Of a DNA stretch of 64,000 bases, positions 20,592-28,280 are shown piece by piece. Source of the DNA: Cytophagaceae bacterium ABcell3 (GTDB lineage: Bacteria > Bacteroidota > Bacteroidia > Cytophagales > Cytophagaceae); the NCBI GenBank assembly GCA_030913385.1, contig CP133159.1:4195001-4259000 (forward strand), in the 5' to 3' direction. The notes beneath the pieces are model-generated. The model made no database searches and had not been told where the DNA came from. It saw nothing but the letters and a program-made list of their open reading frames with translations. Position 1 is the first letter of the stretch. Every line of letters starts with the position of its first letter. The translations under genes and the position numbers were made by a program.

Positions 20592-21830
20592 ATGAAACAT
20601 GTACCTGTCAGGACGAAATATGACAGTTTTGTCATTTTCCTGTATGCCAGCAATAAGGAACACCTGCTGCCTGGTTCTTTTTCAACTGCCTCCACATGGA
20701 GAAAGATTGACTATAGTTCTTATACAGGACACCAGTTCCGGAATATGCAGAAAGAATCTCTCGATTGGTATGAGCTTTTGCAGGAAAATAAAAAGCTAAA
20801 ATCTGTCTTATTTGCTGTTGCCAGAGTTTGGATTGGCATTTCTGCAATAGTCATTCCGGTATTGAAAAAGCACCACGGGGAGGTATTGACCAATGAAATT
20901 CAAAGCCTCCAGAAAATATTGCCCGCTAATCTTTCACTGAATATTTTCAGGTTATCGTATGCTGCTTTTAGTAACAGGGTTACAAAACTTAAACTTTCCT
21001 GCCTCAGTCAGCCATTCAGCCTTTGCCTTAAAAGGCATCCTTTACAGCTTTCCGGAAACGAGGTCAATACGATGAAAGACCTTTTGTCCAGCTTCCCCTG
21101 CTGGCCGGTGTCTTCCATTGCCCATTATGCGCGGAGAAATTCTTTGCTGCTTGTTTCTTTGAGCACATGGTACAAATACGCTAACCTTTTAGGGCTGAAA
21201 AGGGTATTCAAAAAGTCTCCTGAAAAGTTGAAAGGGATTGTTTCTGAAAGGCCTAATCAGTTCCTGCATGTTGACACTACTTTTTATAGGCTCAGGGATG
21301 GCATGAAGCGTGCTATAGTTTTTGTTTCTGATAATTTTTCCAGAAATATCCTAGGTTGGAGTATTGCCGAAAAGTGTTGTGCTGACAATGTTAAAAATGC
21401 ACTTTCAATGGCGATACAGACTATGAAATTTCATTACCCTGATTTTGTCTGTGCCACGCTTGTTGCCGACGGGGGAAGTGAAAACCATCCGGTTTCGCAA
21501 TTGCTTGAAACTACCCCGGATCCTAAAATTACCAAAGTGGTTGCCCTGAAGGATATTGCTTTTTCTAATTCTCCTGTGGAGGCGGTGAACAAGGTCATGA
21601 AGCGTTATCTGAGATATTATGACCCTGATTCGGATGAAAGGCTCTCTAAATGCCTTTCTCTTGCGGTAGAGGATTATTGTTCTGTCAGGCCTCATGGTTC
21701 TCTTGGTGGACGTACGCCTTTGGAAGCTTATACTGATGTGTTTCCGGATATGGATTTTACTGAGCAAGCAAGGAAGGCGAGGATGGCGAGGGTTAGTTTC
21801 AACAAAAGCAATGGGTGCGGGAGGTGTTAA
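20592..21830 (+). CDS. DDE (rve) transposase of a Bacteroidota IS
   Basis: 412 residues. The C-terminal half is an integrase-core domain with the DDE triad: D in FLHVDTTFY (about 220), D in LVADGGSENH (about 290), E in SPVEAVNKVMKRYL (about 330), followed by the RPHGSLGGRTPLEAY signature. The N-terminal half has helical DNA-binding character (STWYKYANLLGLKR). The reading frame is intact. Its 3' half is duplicated in decayed form at 22380-22848. Hairpin pairs flank both sides. Exact IS ends could not be fixed. Confidence 0.85.
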   Translation: MKHVPVRTKYDSFVIFLYASNKEHLLPGSFSTASTWRKIDYSSYTGHQFRNMQKESLDWYELLQENKKLKSVLFAVARVWIGISAIVIPVLKKHHGEVLTNEIQSLQKILPANLSLNIFRLSYAAFSNRVTKLKLSCLSQPFSLCLKRHPLQLSGNEVNTMKDLLSSFPCWPVSSIAHYARRNSLLLVSLSTWYKYANLLGLKRVFKKSPEKLKGIVSERPNQFLHVDTTFYRLRDGMKRAIVFVSDNFSRNILGWSIAEKCCADNVKNALSMAIQTMKFHYPDFVCATLVADGGSENHPVSQLLETTPDPKITKVVALKDIAFSNSPVEAVNKVMKRYLRYYDPDSDERLSKCLSLAVEDYCSVRPHGSLGGRTPLEAYTDVFPDMDFTEQARKARMARVSFNKSNGCGRC

Positions 21831-21847
21831 TGTCTGGTAGTTCGTTT

Positions 21848-21916
21848 GGTAGCTGCAAGCTACCCTTTGGCAGTGCGGCTTTGTTTAATAGTACGTTGCT
21901 GTAGCTGAAAGCTACA
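21848..21916. repeat. hairpin pair, unit 1
   Basis: Hairpin A GGTAGCT-GCA-AGCTACC (21848-21864) and hairpin B TGTAGCT-GAA-AGCTACA (21900-21916), 35-base spacer, followed by GTGAGC. Confidence 0.8.
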
Positions 21917-21984
21917 GTGAGCGCTTAAGGGGAATCAATGAGGAGAATTATAGCGACGGAATTAATGACTGGTTAATACGTTTT

Positions 21985-22052
21985 GGTAGCTGCAAGCTAC
22001 CTTTGGCAATACGGCTTTGTTTGATAGTATGTTGCTGTAGCTGCAAGCTACA
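21985..22052. repeat. hairpin pair, unit 2
   Basis: A at 21985-22001 and B at 22036-22052, both with loop GCA; spacer nearly as in unit 1; followed by GTGAGC and the ~110-bp repeat. Confidence 0.8.
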
Positions 22053-22166
22053 GTGAGCTAAGGTTGAAAAGAGAAACAGGAAATACAAATACCTGTCTCT
22101 CTTTATTTTAACCCGAAACTTCGTTGTAACGAAGGTTGGTTTATGAAATTATTGTGGGATTAGCGG
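22053..22166 (+). repeat. ~110-bp structured repeat, copy 1
   Basis: Contains an imperfect hairpin (AAAGAGAAACAGG pairing with CCTGTCTCTCTTT) and a palindrome CTTCGTT-GT-AACGAAG, and ends in TATTGTGGGATTAGCGG. Three more copies lie at 23080, 25806 and 32761, all on this strand. Confidence 0.85.
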
Positions 22167-22199
22167 TTTACTTTATTTCCTCTAAATTGAAATTCAATT

Positions 22200-22358
22200 A
22201 CCCACAGTATTCCACATAGGGCCAAAAAATGAGGTATATGATCCAAACTTGCTAGATGAATTTTCAGAGGCAGGAACTTTAGATTCTCTTTGGGATGGTT
22301 CCAACGGAACCATAAAAAAAGAAGCCAAGCACTGTGGCGTTGGCTTCACTAGATGAAC
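22200..22358 (+). pseudogene. orphan coding fragment with a stranded terminator
   Basis: An open stretch ending TGA near 22358 reads LPTVFHIGPKNEVYDPNLL and onward to KHCGVGFTR; no start or family recognised, possibly the tail of a lost toxin or immunity gene. Within it, GAAGCCAA (22321-22328) pairs with TTGGCTTC (22340-22347), and the minus strand then has a T run, so the hairpin looks like a terminator for a minus-strand gene that is no longer present. Confidence 0.35.
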
Positions 22359-22379
22359 ATTCATCGGGTGGAGCGTTGG

Positions 22380-22848
22380 TGAAAGGTGCTGTGCTGAAAA
22401 TGTTAAAAATGCTCTGTCAATGGCGATACAGGCTATGAAAATTCATTATCCTGATTTTCTCTGTGCCACGCTTGTTGCGGACGGGGGAAGTGAAAATCAC
22501 GCAGTAACTGTTTCGCAATTGCTTGAAACTACCCCGGATCCTAAAATTACCAAAGTGGTTGCCCTGAAGGATATTGCTTTTTCTAATTCTCCTGTGGAGG
22601 CGGTGAACAAGGTCATGAAGCGTTATCTGAGATATTATGACCCTGACTCGGTGACAGGCTTTCTGAATGCCTTTCTCTTGCGGTGGAGGATTATTGTTCT
22701 GTCAGACCTCATGGTTCTCTTGGTGGCCGTACGCCTTTGGAAGCTTATACTGATGTTTTTCCAGATCTGGATTTTACTGAGAAAACAAGACAGGCTAGGG
22801 AGGTAAGGGTTAATTTTAACAAAAGTAATGGGTGTGGGAGGTGTTGAT
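22380..22848 (+). pseudogene. decayed 3' part of the rve transposase
   Basis: Nearly identical to 21369-21830: same LVADGGSENH, SPVEAVNKV and RYLRYYDPDS blocks. It lacks the first half, has three extra bases after SENH, and loses frame after DPDS. It is followed by hairpin pairs and the ~110-bp repeat just as the intact copy is, so a segment of about 0.8-1 kb was duplicated and then degraded. Confidence 0.85.
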
Positions 22849-22864
22849 GTTTGGCAGTTCGTTT

Positions 22865-22932
22865 GGTAGCCACAGGCTACCTCTGGCAGTGCGTTTTTGT
22901 CTGGCAGTACGTTGCTGTAGCCACAGGCTACA
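22865..22932. repeat. hairpin pair, unit 3 (compensatory change)
   Basis: A GGTAGCC-ACA-GGCTACC (22865-22881) and B TGTAGCC-ACA-GGCTACA (22916-22932). The inner T-A pair of the other units is C-G here in both hairpins, keeping the pairing. Confidence 0.8.
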
Positions 22933-22995
22933 GTGAGCGTAAGGGGGAGATAAGGAGGAATTGAGGCTTATAGCAATGACTAATTAGTACGTTTG

Positions 22996-23063
22996 GGTAG
23001 CTGCAAGCTACCTTTAGCAATAGGGATTTATTTGAAAGTTCGTTGCTGTAGCTGCCAGCTACA
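22996..23063. repeat. hairpin pair, unit 4
   Basis: A loop GCA (22996-23012) and B loop GCC (23047-23063), then GTGAGC and the second ~110-bp repeat. Confidence 0.8.
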
Positions 23064-23079
23064 GTGAGCATAGCCCATA

Positions 23080-23184
23080 AGCTTGAAAAGAGAAACAGTG
23101 CACATAAACACCTGTTTATCTTTATTTTGACCCGAACCTTCGTTGTATCGAAGGTTTGTTTATGAAATTATTGTGGGATTAGCG
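23080..23184 (+). repeat. ~110-bp structured repeat, copy 2
   Basis: Same layout as copy 1. Left arm AAAGAGAAACAG now faces CTGTTTATCTTT; palindrome AACCTTCG/CGAAGGTT is perfected by a base change relative to copy 1. Ends GTGGGATTAGCG. Confidence 0.85.
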
Positions 23185-23214
23185 CCGCTCTCTGAACCCT
23201 TCCAAAGCTCCCCC

Positions 23215-23271
23215 CATCCTGTTAATTCTATAATCCTGAAAATTCTGATTCAGACAAAAAAACTGGAAAGC
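23215..23271. repeat. ~57-bp dispersed repeat, copy 1
   Basis: CATCCTGTTAATTCT, then TAATCCTGAAAATTCTGATTC and AGACAAAAAAACTGGAAAGC. Near-identical to 33734-33790 and similar to 29085-29145. Confidence 0.75.
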
Positions 23272-23332
23272 CCCTAAATGATTCAGCCCCTTAAAAGATC
23301 GGACACAATTATCGTTTAAAATTAGTAATTTT

Positions 23333-23650
23333 ATGTCCGTGAAAAAGAGAACATTTACCAAAGAAGAAAAAGTCAAGATCCTCAAAGAAGCTGAAAGCAA
23401 TGGCGTTCAGGTGACCCTTGACAAGTATGGAGTATATCCTGCCACATATTACAACTGGAAGAAAAAATTTGAAAGCATGGGCGATGCAGGTTTCCGGCAC
23501 GGCATGACCCCGGAACATCTGAAGGAAATCAGAAGACTTGAAAAAGAGAATGACTATCTGAAGAAAATAATAGCTGAAAAGGAGCTGGAAGCCCGTTTAA
23601 AAGATGATCTGCTAAAAAAGAAGTATCCCTGTCCGAAAAAAAAGAATTAG
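23333..23650 (+). CDS. IS3-family OrfA (helix-turn-helix transposase subunit)
   Basis: 105 residues: an N-terminal helix-turn-helix (FTKEEKVKILKEAE, then YGVYPATYYNWKKKF) and a C-terminal leucine-zipper-like coiled coil (IRRLEKENDYLKKIIAEKEL). It ends at an A8-G run (23636-23644), the usual slippery site for -1 frameshifting into OrfB. OrfB is broken downstream, so the IS is inactive on its own. Confidence 0.85.
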   Translation: MSVKKRTFTKEEKVKILKEAESNGVQVTLDKYGVYPATYYNWKKKFESMGDAGFRHGMTPEHLKEIRRLEKENDYLKKIIAEKELEARLKDDLLKKKYPCPKKKN

Positions 23651-23952
23651 CTGTAAAGTACATCGGCCAGGGATTAACAAGGGATAGAGTTCTTGAGATT
23701 CTACAACTTACAAGGCACCAGTTTTACTATATACCTAAGGCAGGACGCAGAGGCCGTAAGAAAAGCTCTGTGGTCTTCAGGCGTGTTGATGATGAACACA
23801 CCGAGTGTACAAATGAGGATGTGGTGGCAGAAATTTCCAGAATACAATTAGATCCGGACACAGATTATGGCTATCGGAGTTTATTAGCCATAGTGCTTCA
23901 GCTTTTGGTAAAAGCTGAAGATAGTTACAAATCCAAAGGGTGGCTCAGTTAA
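23630..23952 (+). pseudogene. IS3-family OrfB, truncated
   Basis: Read in the -1 frame from the A8-G slippery site, the sequence gives ELAVKYIGQGLTRDRVLEIL, RHQFYYIPKAG and ISRIQLDPDTDYGYR, the normal N-terminal part of an IS3 OrfB up to its YGYR motif. After about 23882 the frame runs into unrelated sequence and stops at 23952; the whole DDE catalytic core is missing. The break coincides with the inverted repeat at 23896-23920 and the 20-mer array that follows. Confidence 0.8.
23896..23920. repeat. perfect 11-bp inverted repeat
   Basis: CTTCAGCTTTT-GGT-AAAAGCTGAAG at the point where IS3 OrfB is cut. No T run follows; probably part of the invading element's end. Confidence 0.6.
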
Positions 23953-24095
23953 TGCCGGAATGTCAGTTTTCCGAACAAGAGCGGATGGCTCAGTTAACTC
24001 CGGAAATTGTATTTTTACTGGCAACAAAGTGGCTCAGTTAACTCCGGAAAGTGGCCCAATTTAGTCCGGATTGGGTGGCCCAGTTGAGGCCGGAA
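23941..24095 (+). repeat. array of five degenerate 20-mers, IS21-like end
   Basis: Five copies of TGGCTCAGTTAACTCCGGAA or close variants at 23941-23960, 23986-24005, 24030-24049, 24052-24071 and 24076-24095. Multiple terminal repeats of this kind are a hallmark of IS21-family ends, where IstA binds. No istA or istB gene is present, so this is a leftover end. Confidence 0.65.
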
Positions 24096-24304
24096 TAATT
24101 AGGGCTTCTTGGAAAATTAATCATTAAAAAATAAAAATTGTACTTTTCTAATAACATATAACTTCGTTTCTTTTTGTTATCGCTCTTTAACTCGTCTGAA
24201 ATTTCCAATTTTGATGTTTATAGAGGGCAGGGACTAGGATAAATTTATATTTTTTGAGGATTGGACGCACCTATCCCTTGTAACTTTAATACTTTGTTAT
24301 CAGT
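24096..24304. other. AT-rich gap downstream of the IS4/IS5-type transposase
   Basis: No gene seen. Presumably holds the 3' end of the transposase IS, but no convincing inverted repeat with the 25643-25760 side was found. Confidence 0.3.
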
Positions 24305-25642
24305 CTAAGCCACTTGTTGTAGATGTGGTGAGTCTTGGACGGATTTTCTTTTGGCTATTCTGGCAGCATTGGCGGTCATAATTCCAAAGAAAATCCAGAC
24401 TCTTTCCGTTTTTTCCTGCCTTGCCTTTATCTTTCTTAATCCATAGTGTTCTTTCTCAACACCAAAACTCCCCTCCATAACCGTGGCCCGTTTTGCCCCT
24501 ATTGCTGATTGAAGTACAGATTCAGCCTTGCCGTGTTTTTTAGGGCCTTTTTTGGGGAAGCAGGTAAATATTTTATTTTCTGTAAGAAAGTTGCGGTTGG
24601 CATTGGTAGCGTATATTTTGTCCGCACCTAATTGATGGCACTCTTTAAATATTCCTTTGTGCTTTGTTACACAGGTTTTTAACCTTGTCCCTTCATTAAA
24701 TGCATCAAAACTGATGTGGTCTATTATATTGATTCCGTCAACCTGCATCATGTGTACCTTGGCTCCAAATTCAACAGGCTTGGTTTCCTTTCCCCTTATT
24801 ATCGGCCTAAGGTAAGGCTTTGACAAACTTACTATTCTGTTTTTTAGTTCTTTGGCAGGGTTGCTTAGTAAAAAAGTTTGTTGCTCAAGTATCTTTTTTG
24901 AAGTTGACAAGTAATTTGCTTGCAGAGGGTTTAATGTGATTGATGGGTATGTTTCCAGTAATTCATCTAACTGCTTAAGCCCTTTTTCTAATAAATAAAC
25001 CAATGACTTTCTTCGCTTTAGCCCTTTGTTATAAGTCTTTCGCCTTATACGGTCATAACCCAACTGAAGCTTCTTCTGGACAAAGTATTTGCTCCTGGGC
25101 CGGGCTATCTTTAATACCTTGCAATACTTATATAGCTGCTTTTCAAAAACAAACTTACAGCACTCCCAAAGAAGTTTTACGTCAGTTGGAAAGCGAACGT
25201 AGCTTTCATAACATGTAGCATCCATCAAAAGTACATGGGTATTGCCCATATCCTTTTTCCAGGCATTGACCAGGGCTCCTTGTACTTTATCCATATCGGC
25301 ATGATCTGCTATATAGGTTCTAATCCGACTTACAATAGTCTTGTCTTTAACAATCTCATTGTTAAGATTTTTACCGCAAAAGAATTGGAGGCTAAAGTCG
25401 GTATTGAACCTCTCAATCAGCTTTTCATCGCTTAGGTTTAAATAGGCCTTTAAAAACATCAGGGCAAACATTCCCTTGTTGCTAAACCATCGTGGCGCCC
25501 CTACAGGACTATTTTGAGTAGGCAAACATTCTTCCAGGTCATCCCAAGGAATCGTATCATATATCTTCCCTAAGTCAGTTCCCTTAAAAATATGCCACTT
25601 GTAAGAATATTGGTACGGGTCTTGAAAAATAGATATCTGCAT
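24305..25642 (-). CDS. IS4/IS5-superfamily (IS1182-like) transposase
   Basis: 445 residues, intact. N-terminal InsH/DUF772-like region (FSNKGMFALMFLKAYLNLSDEKLIERF near 55-80); catalytic D in VLLMDATCYES near 140; D in HMMQVDGINIIDH and GADKIYATNANR; E in VMEGSFGVEKEHYGLRKIKAR near 395, the Y-(2)-R-(3)-E-like block shifted as in IS1182/IS5 relatives. The group assignment is by recollection. A strong bidirectional hairpin terminator lies just upstream of the gene and would insulate it from outside transcription. Confidence 0.85.
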   Translation of the reverse strand: MQISIFQDPYQYSYKWHIFKGTDLGKIYDTIPWDDLEECLPTQNSPVGAPRWFSNKGMFALMFLKAYLNLSDEKLIERFNTDFSLQFFCGKNLNNEIVKDKTIVSRIRTYIADHADMDKVQGALVNAWKKDMGNTHVLLMDATCYESYVRFPTDVKLLWECCKFVFEKQLYKYCKVLKIARPRSKYFVQKKLQLGYDRIRRKTYNKGLKRRKSLVYLLEKGLKQLDELLETYPSITLNPLQANYLSTSKKILEQQTFLLSNPAKELKNRIVSLSKPYLRPIIRGKETKPVEFGAKVHMMQVDGINIIDHISFDAFNEGTRLKTCVTKHKGIFKECHQLGADKIYATNANRNFLTENKIFTCFPKKGPKKHGKAESVLQSAIGAKRATVMEGSFGVEKEHYGLRKIKARQEKTERVWIFFGIMTANAARIAKRKSVQDSPHLQQVA

Positions 25643-25690
25643 TGTACTTTTAAGAGTTGTTTTTTTTCTGATAAATCAAAAATAACAAAA

Positions 25691-25740
25691 GAAAAACCCC
25701 GAAAAAAGCCTTTTTGGCCTATTTTCGGGGTTTCTTTTTA
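25691..25740. terminator. bidirectional terminator upstream of the transposase
   Basis: AAACCCCGAAAA (25694-25705) pairs with TTTTCGGGGTTT (25722-25733), with inner GCC/GGC; T-rich tracts on both strands. Confidence 0.8.
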
Positions 25741-25805
25741 TTTTTTGACCGGTTCAGAATACTAATAGACAATCAGTTAACAATTTTCCAGTATCCCCTA
25801 ATTAA

Positions 25806-25923
25806 CAGTGAGCGTTTAAGGTTGAAAAGAGAAACAGGGAATACAAATACCTGTTCCTCTTTATCTTAATCCGAAACTTCGTTGTAACGAAGGTTGGTTT
25901 ATGAAATTATTGTGGGATTAGCG
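25806..25923 (+). repeat. ~110-bp structured repeat, copy 3
   Basis: Begins at ACAGTGAGCG, i.e. with only the last bases of hairpin B, then runs as copy 1 through CTTCGTTGTAACGAAG to GGGATTAGCGG. Marks the downstream border of the RHS array. Confidence 0.85.
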
Positions 25924-25980
25924 GTGCTGTTAACGGGTCAACACTCAAAAACTTTGCAATCTGCGGGTTGTATATCCTGA
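25907..25980 (-). pseudogene. RHS core tail fragment ending in the ~110-bp repeat
   Basis: The minus strand reads LRIYNPQIAKFLSVDPLTA, the conserved end of RHS cores, and the frame then continues into the repeat as PLIPQ and stops. It directly follows the 191-residue candidate immunity gene. It is either the remnant of another displaced tip whose toxin has been lost or the mark of a recombination. Confidence 0.75.
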
Positions 25981-25994
25981 GACATCATCATAGA

Positions 25995-26570
25995 TTACCA
26001 AAATTCCCACCAGTTTCGTTTTTTATACTTATTCTCAGGAATTTCAAAAGGAAGAATAAAACTATTATGATAACTAAGGTTTAAATCCCCACCTCCAAGT
26101 TCTTTAATAAATATATGATCAGTAATACCTTCTTCTATCAGTTTAACCCCACCAGGATCTCTTCTAAATAAAACATGAGGCTTATTTTTAATTACTCTTT
26201 TTTGTGACAAATCTATCCGAAAAAATGAAAATCCATAAAAATACATCCAGCATTTATTATATATCGAATTAAAAATATACGCATCATAGGTAAAATAAAA
26301 GATAACATTAAACAATTGATCATCTATTGTATTTACATTTTGTATTTCACCTTCAATTTCAAAAAAATTAAATATTTGTTTTTTTAATCTTTTAGCTTCA
26401 GAATATGTCAACAAAGTTTCTTCCTTATGGCAAGCAAATACAATTAAATCGCCCTCCTTAAAAAGTAACTCAAATAAACTTTTCCCATTAATTTCGACTA
26501 TAGGATTTTCAAGTTCAATATCATTAAAACAAATGCTATTTACTAACTTAGTTTCACGCCGAAAGAACAT
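25995..26570 (-). CDS. candidate immunity protein for the third RHS tip
   Basis: 191 residues, no signal peptide or transmembrane segment obvious, acidic and aromatic-rich. I do not recognise the family. The immunity role is inferred only from position: it starts 15 bp after a displaced RHS toxin tip on the same strand, is of usual immunity-protein size, and is very AT-rich like the toxin tip. Confidence 0.55.
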   Translation of the reverse strand: MFFRRETKLVNSICFNDIELENPIVEINGKSLFELLFKEGDLIVFACHKEETLLTYSEAKRLKKQIFNFFEIEGEIQNVNTIDDQLFNVIFYFTYDAYIFNSIYNKCWMYFYGFSFFRIDLSQKRVIKNKPHVLFRRDPGGVKLIEEGITDHIFIKELGGGDLNLSYHNSFILPFEIPENKYKKRNWWEFW

Positions 26571-26585
26571 ATAAAATAAGTAAAA

Positions 26586-27638
26586 TTATTTATAAATAGA
26601 GTGTAAGGTTCTATGTAATCGTCCAATTCTTTTAAAAGCTTCATCTCCTACTGCAGCTCTATTTGACCAATGGTAATGAAGCATATACTTATTATTAATT
26701 TTATGATAATCGATTCTAAAAATATGATTAGCACCTTGCCATGACCCAAAAGTAATTCCTCTAGCTCCTGGATTATTATAAAGAAACTGAAGCCTATACT
26801 TACCAACTGCATCTGGTAAGAACCTATATCCCCACCCATAATTTCTAGTCAAAAACCTTTCACCCCGGATATATGCAGCAGTGCTCAAGCTACCAAACCT
26901 TAAATACCAAGAGTAAGCAGAAACTCCTATGTCAGATAATGCTGGCAAAGCCGGTAATGCTTCACCAGCTAAAGCTAATCCAAATGAAGCACCATATGCA
27001 ATAAATAAACGACTTTGGACAAAGTAGCTTGTAAGAATTTTTTGGTCTGTACTTAAGCCAGGAGTATAAGGCCCTGCACCAAACAATTGATCCAAGTTGT
27101 CTTGCCTAGCCTTTCTCTCAGAAAGTGCTAACGAATAATAAGTTCCTCTTGAATGATCTTTGTTCGTTATACCGGAAAGGGTTCTATATGCATTTGCGTC
27201 TTCATCCCAATGATAACTGTGAAACTCCCAAGTACCATCAAGAGCATTTCCTGTAGAATACGAAAAGCTTGTAACTTCCCCTTCATCATTCGTTTCAGTA
27301 TCTGCGCTTGAAGGAATACTCACTTTATAGTTAATCCTATTCCCATCTCCATCTTCTCCAACGGCAGGAGTAGTAATCTCCTTCGTATCATCATCATCTG
27401 GCCCTTCAGATGAAGCCCCGCTTGGATCCCTGTAATAAATTGGATTATTATCAAATGCAGCATATGCTGATTGATACTCATGGAAAATCGGGTCAGTACT
27501 GATCCATCTTGCTATACGGGCGTCATATTGCCTTTCAAAGGTAGTATAGCTATTTCCAGCCCCCTTCACTTCATCATCTTTCTCCATCCCGTTGAAGCCA
27601 TACCTATAGCTCGAACTGCTGTACGACCTGGTGGACAT
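26586..27638 (-). CDS. displaced RHS C-terminal toxin tip (third cassette)
   Basis: 350 residues. Residues 1-75 are the end of an RHS core (YRYGFNGMEKDDEVKG, RIARWISTDP, YAAFDNNPIYYRDPSG); the remaining ~275 are a variable C-terminal domain ending in HIFRIDYHKINNKYMLHYHW, a histidine-rich block that may be catalytic. A hydrophobic stretch lies near 205-235. There is no N-terminal secretion part, so this is an orphan tip that would need recombination into a full RHS gene to be deployed. Its ATG overlaps the TGA of a preceding core fragment. Confidence 0.75.
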   Translation of the reverse strand: MSTRSYSSSSYRYGFNGMEKDDEVKGAGNSYTTFERQYDARIARWISTDPIFHEYQSAYAAFDNNPIYYRDPSGASSEGPDDDDTKEITTPAVGEDGDGNRINYKVSIPSSADTETNDEGEVTSFSYSTGNALDGTWEFHSYHWDEDANAYRTLSGITNKDHSRGTYYSLALSERKARQDNLDQLFGAGPYTPGLSTDQKILTSYFVQSRLFIAYGASFGLALAGEALPALPALSDIGVSAYSWYLRFGSLSTAAYIRGERFLTRNYGWGYRFLPDAVGKYRLQFLYNNPGARGITFGSWQGANHIFRIDYHKINNKYMLHYHWSNRAAVGDEAFKRIGRLHRTLHSIYK

Positions 27639-27850
27639 CAGTTTCCAGAGCCCTTCACCTCGTCATCCTTCTCCATCCCGTTGAAGCCGTACCTATAATC
27701 CTGACTGCTATAGTTCCTGCCCGGCATCATCATGCCGAAAGGATAATAATCGTTCAGGCTCTGAACCCTGGCATAGTAAACGTCGGCCTTCCCATCATTA
27801 TTATCATCCACCCCTAGCGTCCAAGACCTAGTGGATATCAGTTTATTATC
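27637..27850 (-). pseudogene. RHS core fragment between cassettes
   Basis: Open on the minus strand as KLISTRSWTLGVDDNNDG, DVYYARVQSLNDYYPFGMMMPG and YRYGFNGMEKDDEVKGSGN, then a stop. The same KL(I/M)STRS and YGFNGMEKDDEVKG blocks recur at the start of the next cassette, so two core ends lie in tandem. Its upstream end abuts the stop of the lipoprotein immunity gene. Confidence 0.75.
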
Positions 27851-28280
27851 AGTCGATCTTTGTTTTACAAACCTTATCTACATTTATAAAACTTTCATCT
27901 CTTCTCAAAACCAAAGATTGTTTATTATCTATCTCAATTTGTTTAACGTTAAACTGCGAATTAAATATAGTTGGCTCTAAGGCTTTTAAATATGTATAGA
28001 CGAAAATCGAATCCCCTTCATGTTTGATAAAAATCGGAAAGTCCCCTTTAAAAACATAGTCTCTTTCAAGATCATAGTCATTTTTATGATATAATCTATT
28101 TGTATCACCAGAAATAACAAATAACCTATTATTTCCGTTAATTCCCCAATATCCTACCTGCAAATATAGTGTATCTAAATTTTGAGAAACCAAAGTTTGT
28201 GAACAATATATAATGTCTCTTTTCCTCTGACAAAAGGAAAAGAGACAAAAAAATGCAACAACCAATAATGATCTAATCAT
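27849..28280 (-). CDS. candidate immunity lipoprotein for the second RHS tip
   Basis: 143 residues with a lipoprotein signal (SLLVVAFFCLFSFC, lipidated cysteine near 17). The rest is a small soluble domain of unknown family. It overlaps the upstream toxin tip by 4 bases (ATGA), the tight coupling expected of a toxin-immunity pair. A periplasm-facing lipoprotein would suit a toxin acting in the periplasm or at the envelope; this is inference. Confidence 0.55.
   Translation of the reverse strand: MIRSLLVVAFFCLFSFCQRKRDIIYCSQTLVSQNLDTLYLQVGYWGINGNNRLFVISGDTNRLYHKNDYDLERDYVFKGDFPIFIKHEGDSIFVYTYLKALEPTIFNSQFNVKQIEIDNKQSLVLRRDESFINVDKVCKTKID

Noticed and set aside
20592-21830. The rve gene as a phage or island integrase
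   Set aside because: It is a DDE transposase with IS-type blocks, not a tyrosine or serine recombinase, so it does not explain the 23-bp direct repeat as an att site.
21848-23063. Integron attC sites or a CRISPR array
   Set aside because: Repeats are paired palindromes with fixed short spacers, not ~30-bp repeats with unique spacers; no integron integrase or cas gene is present.
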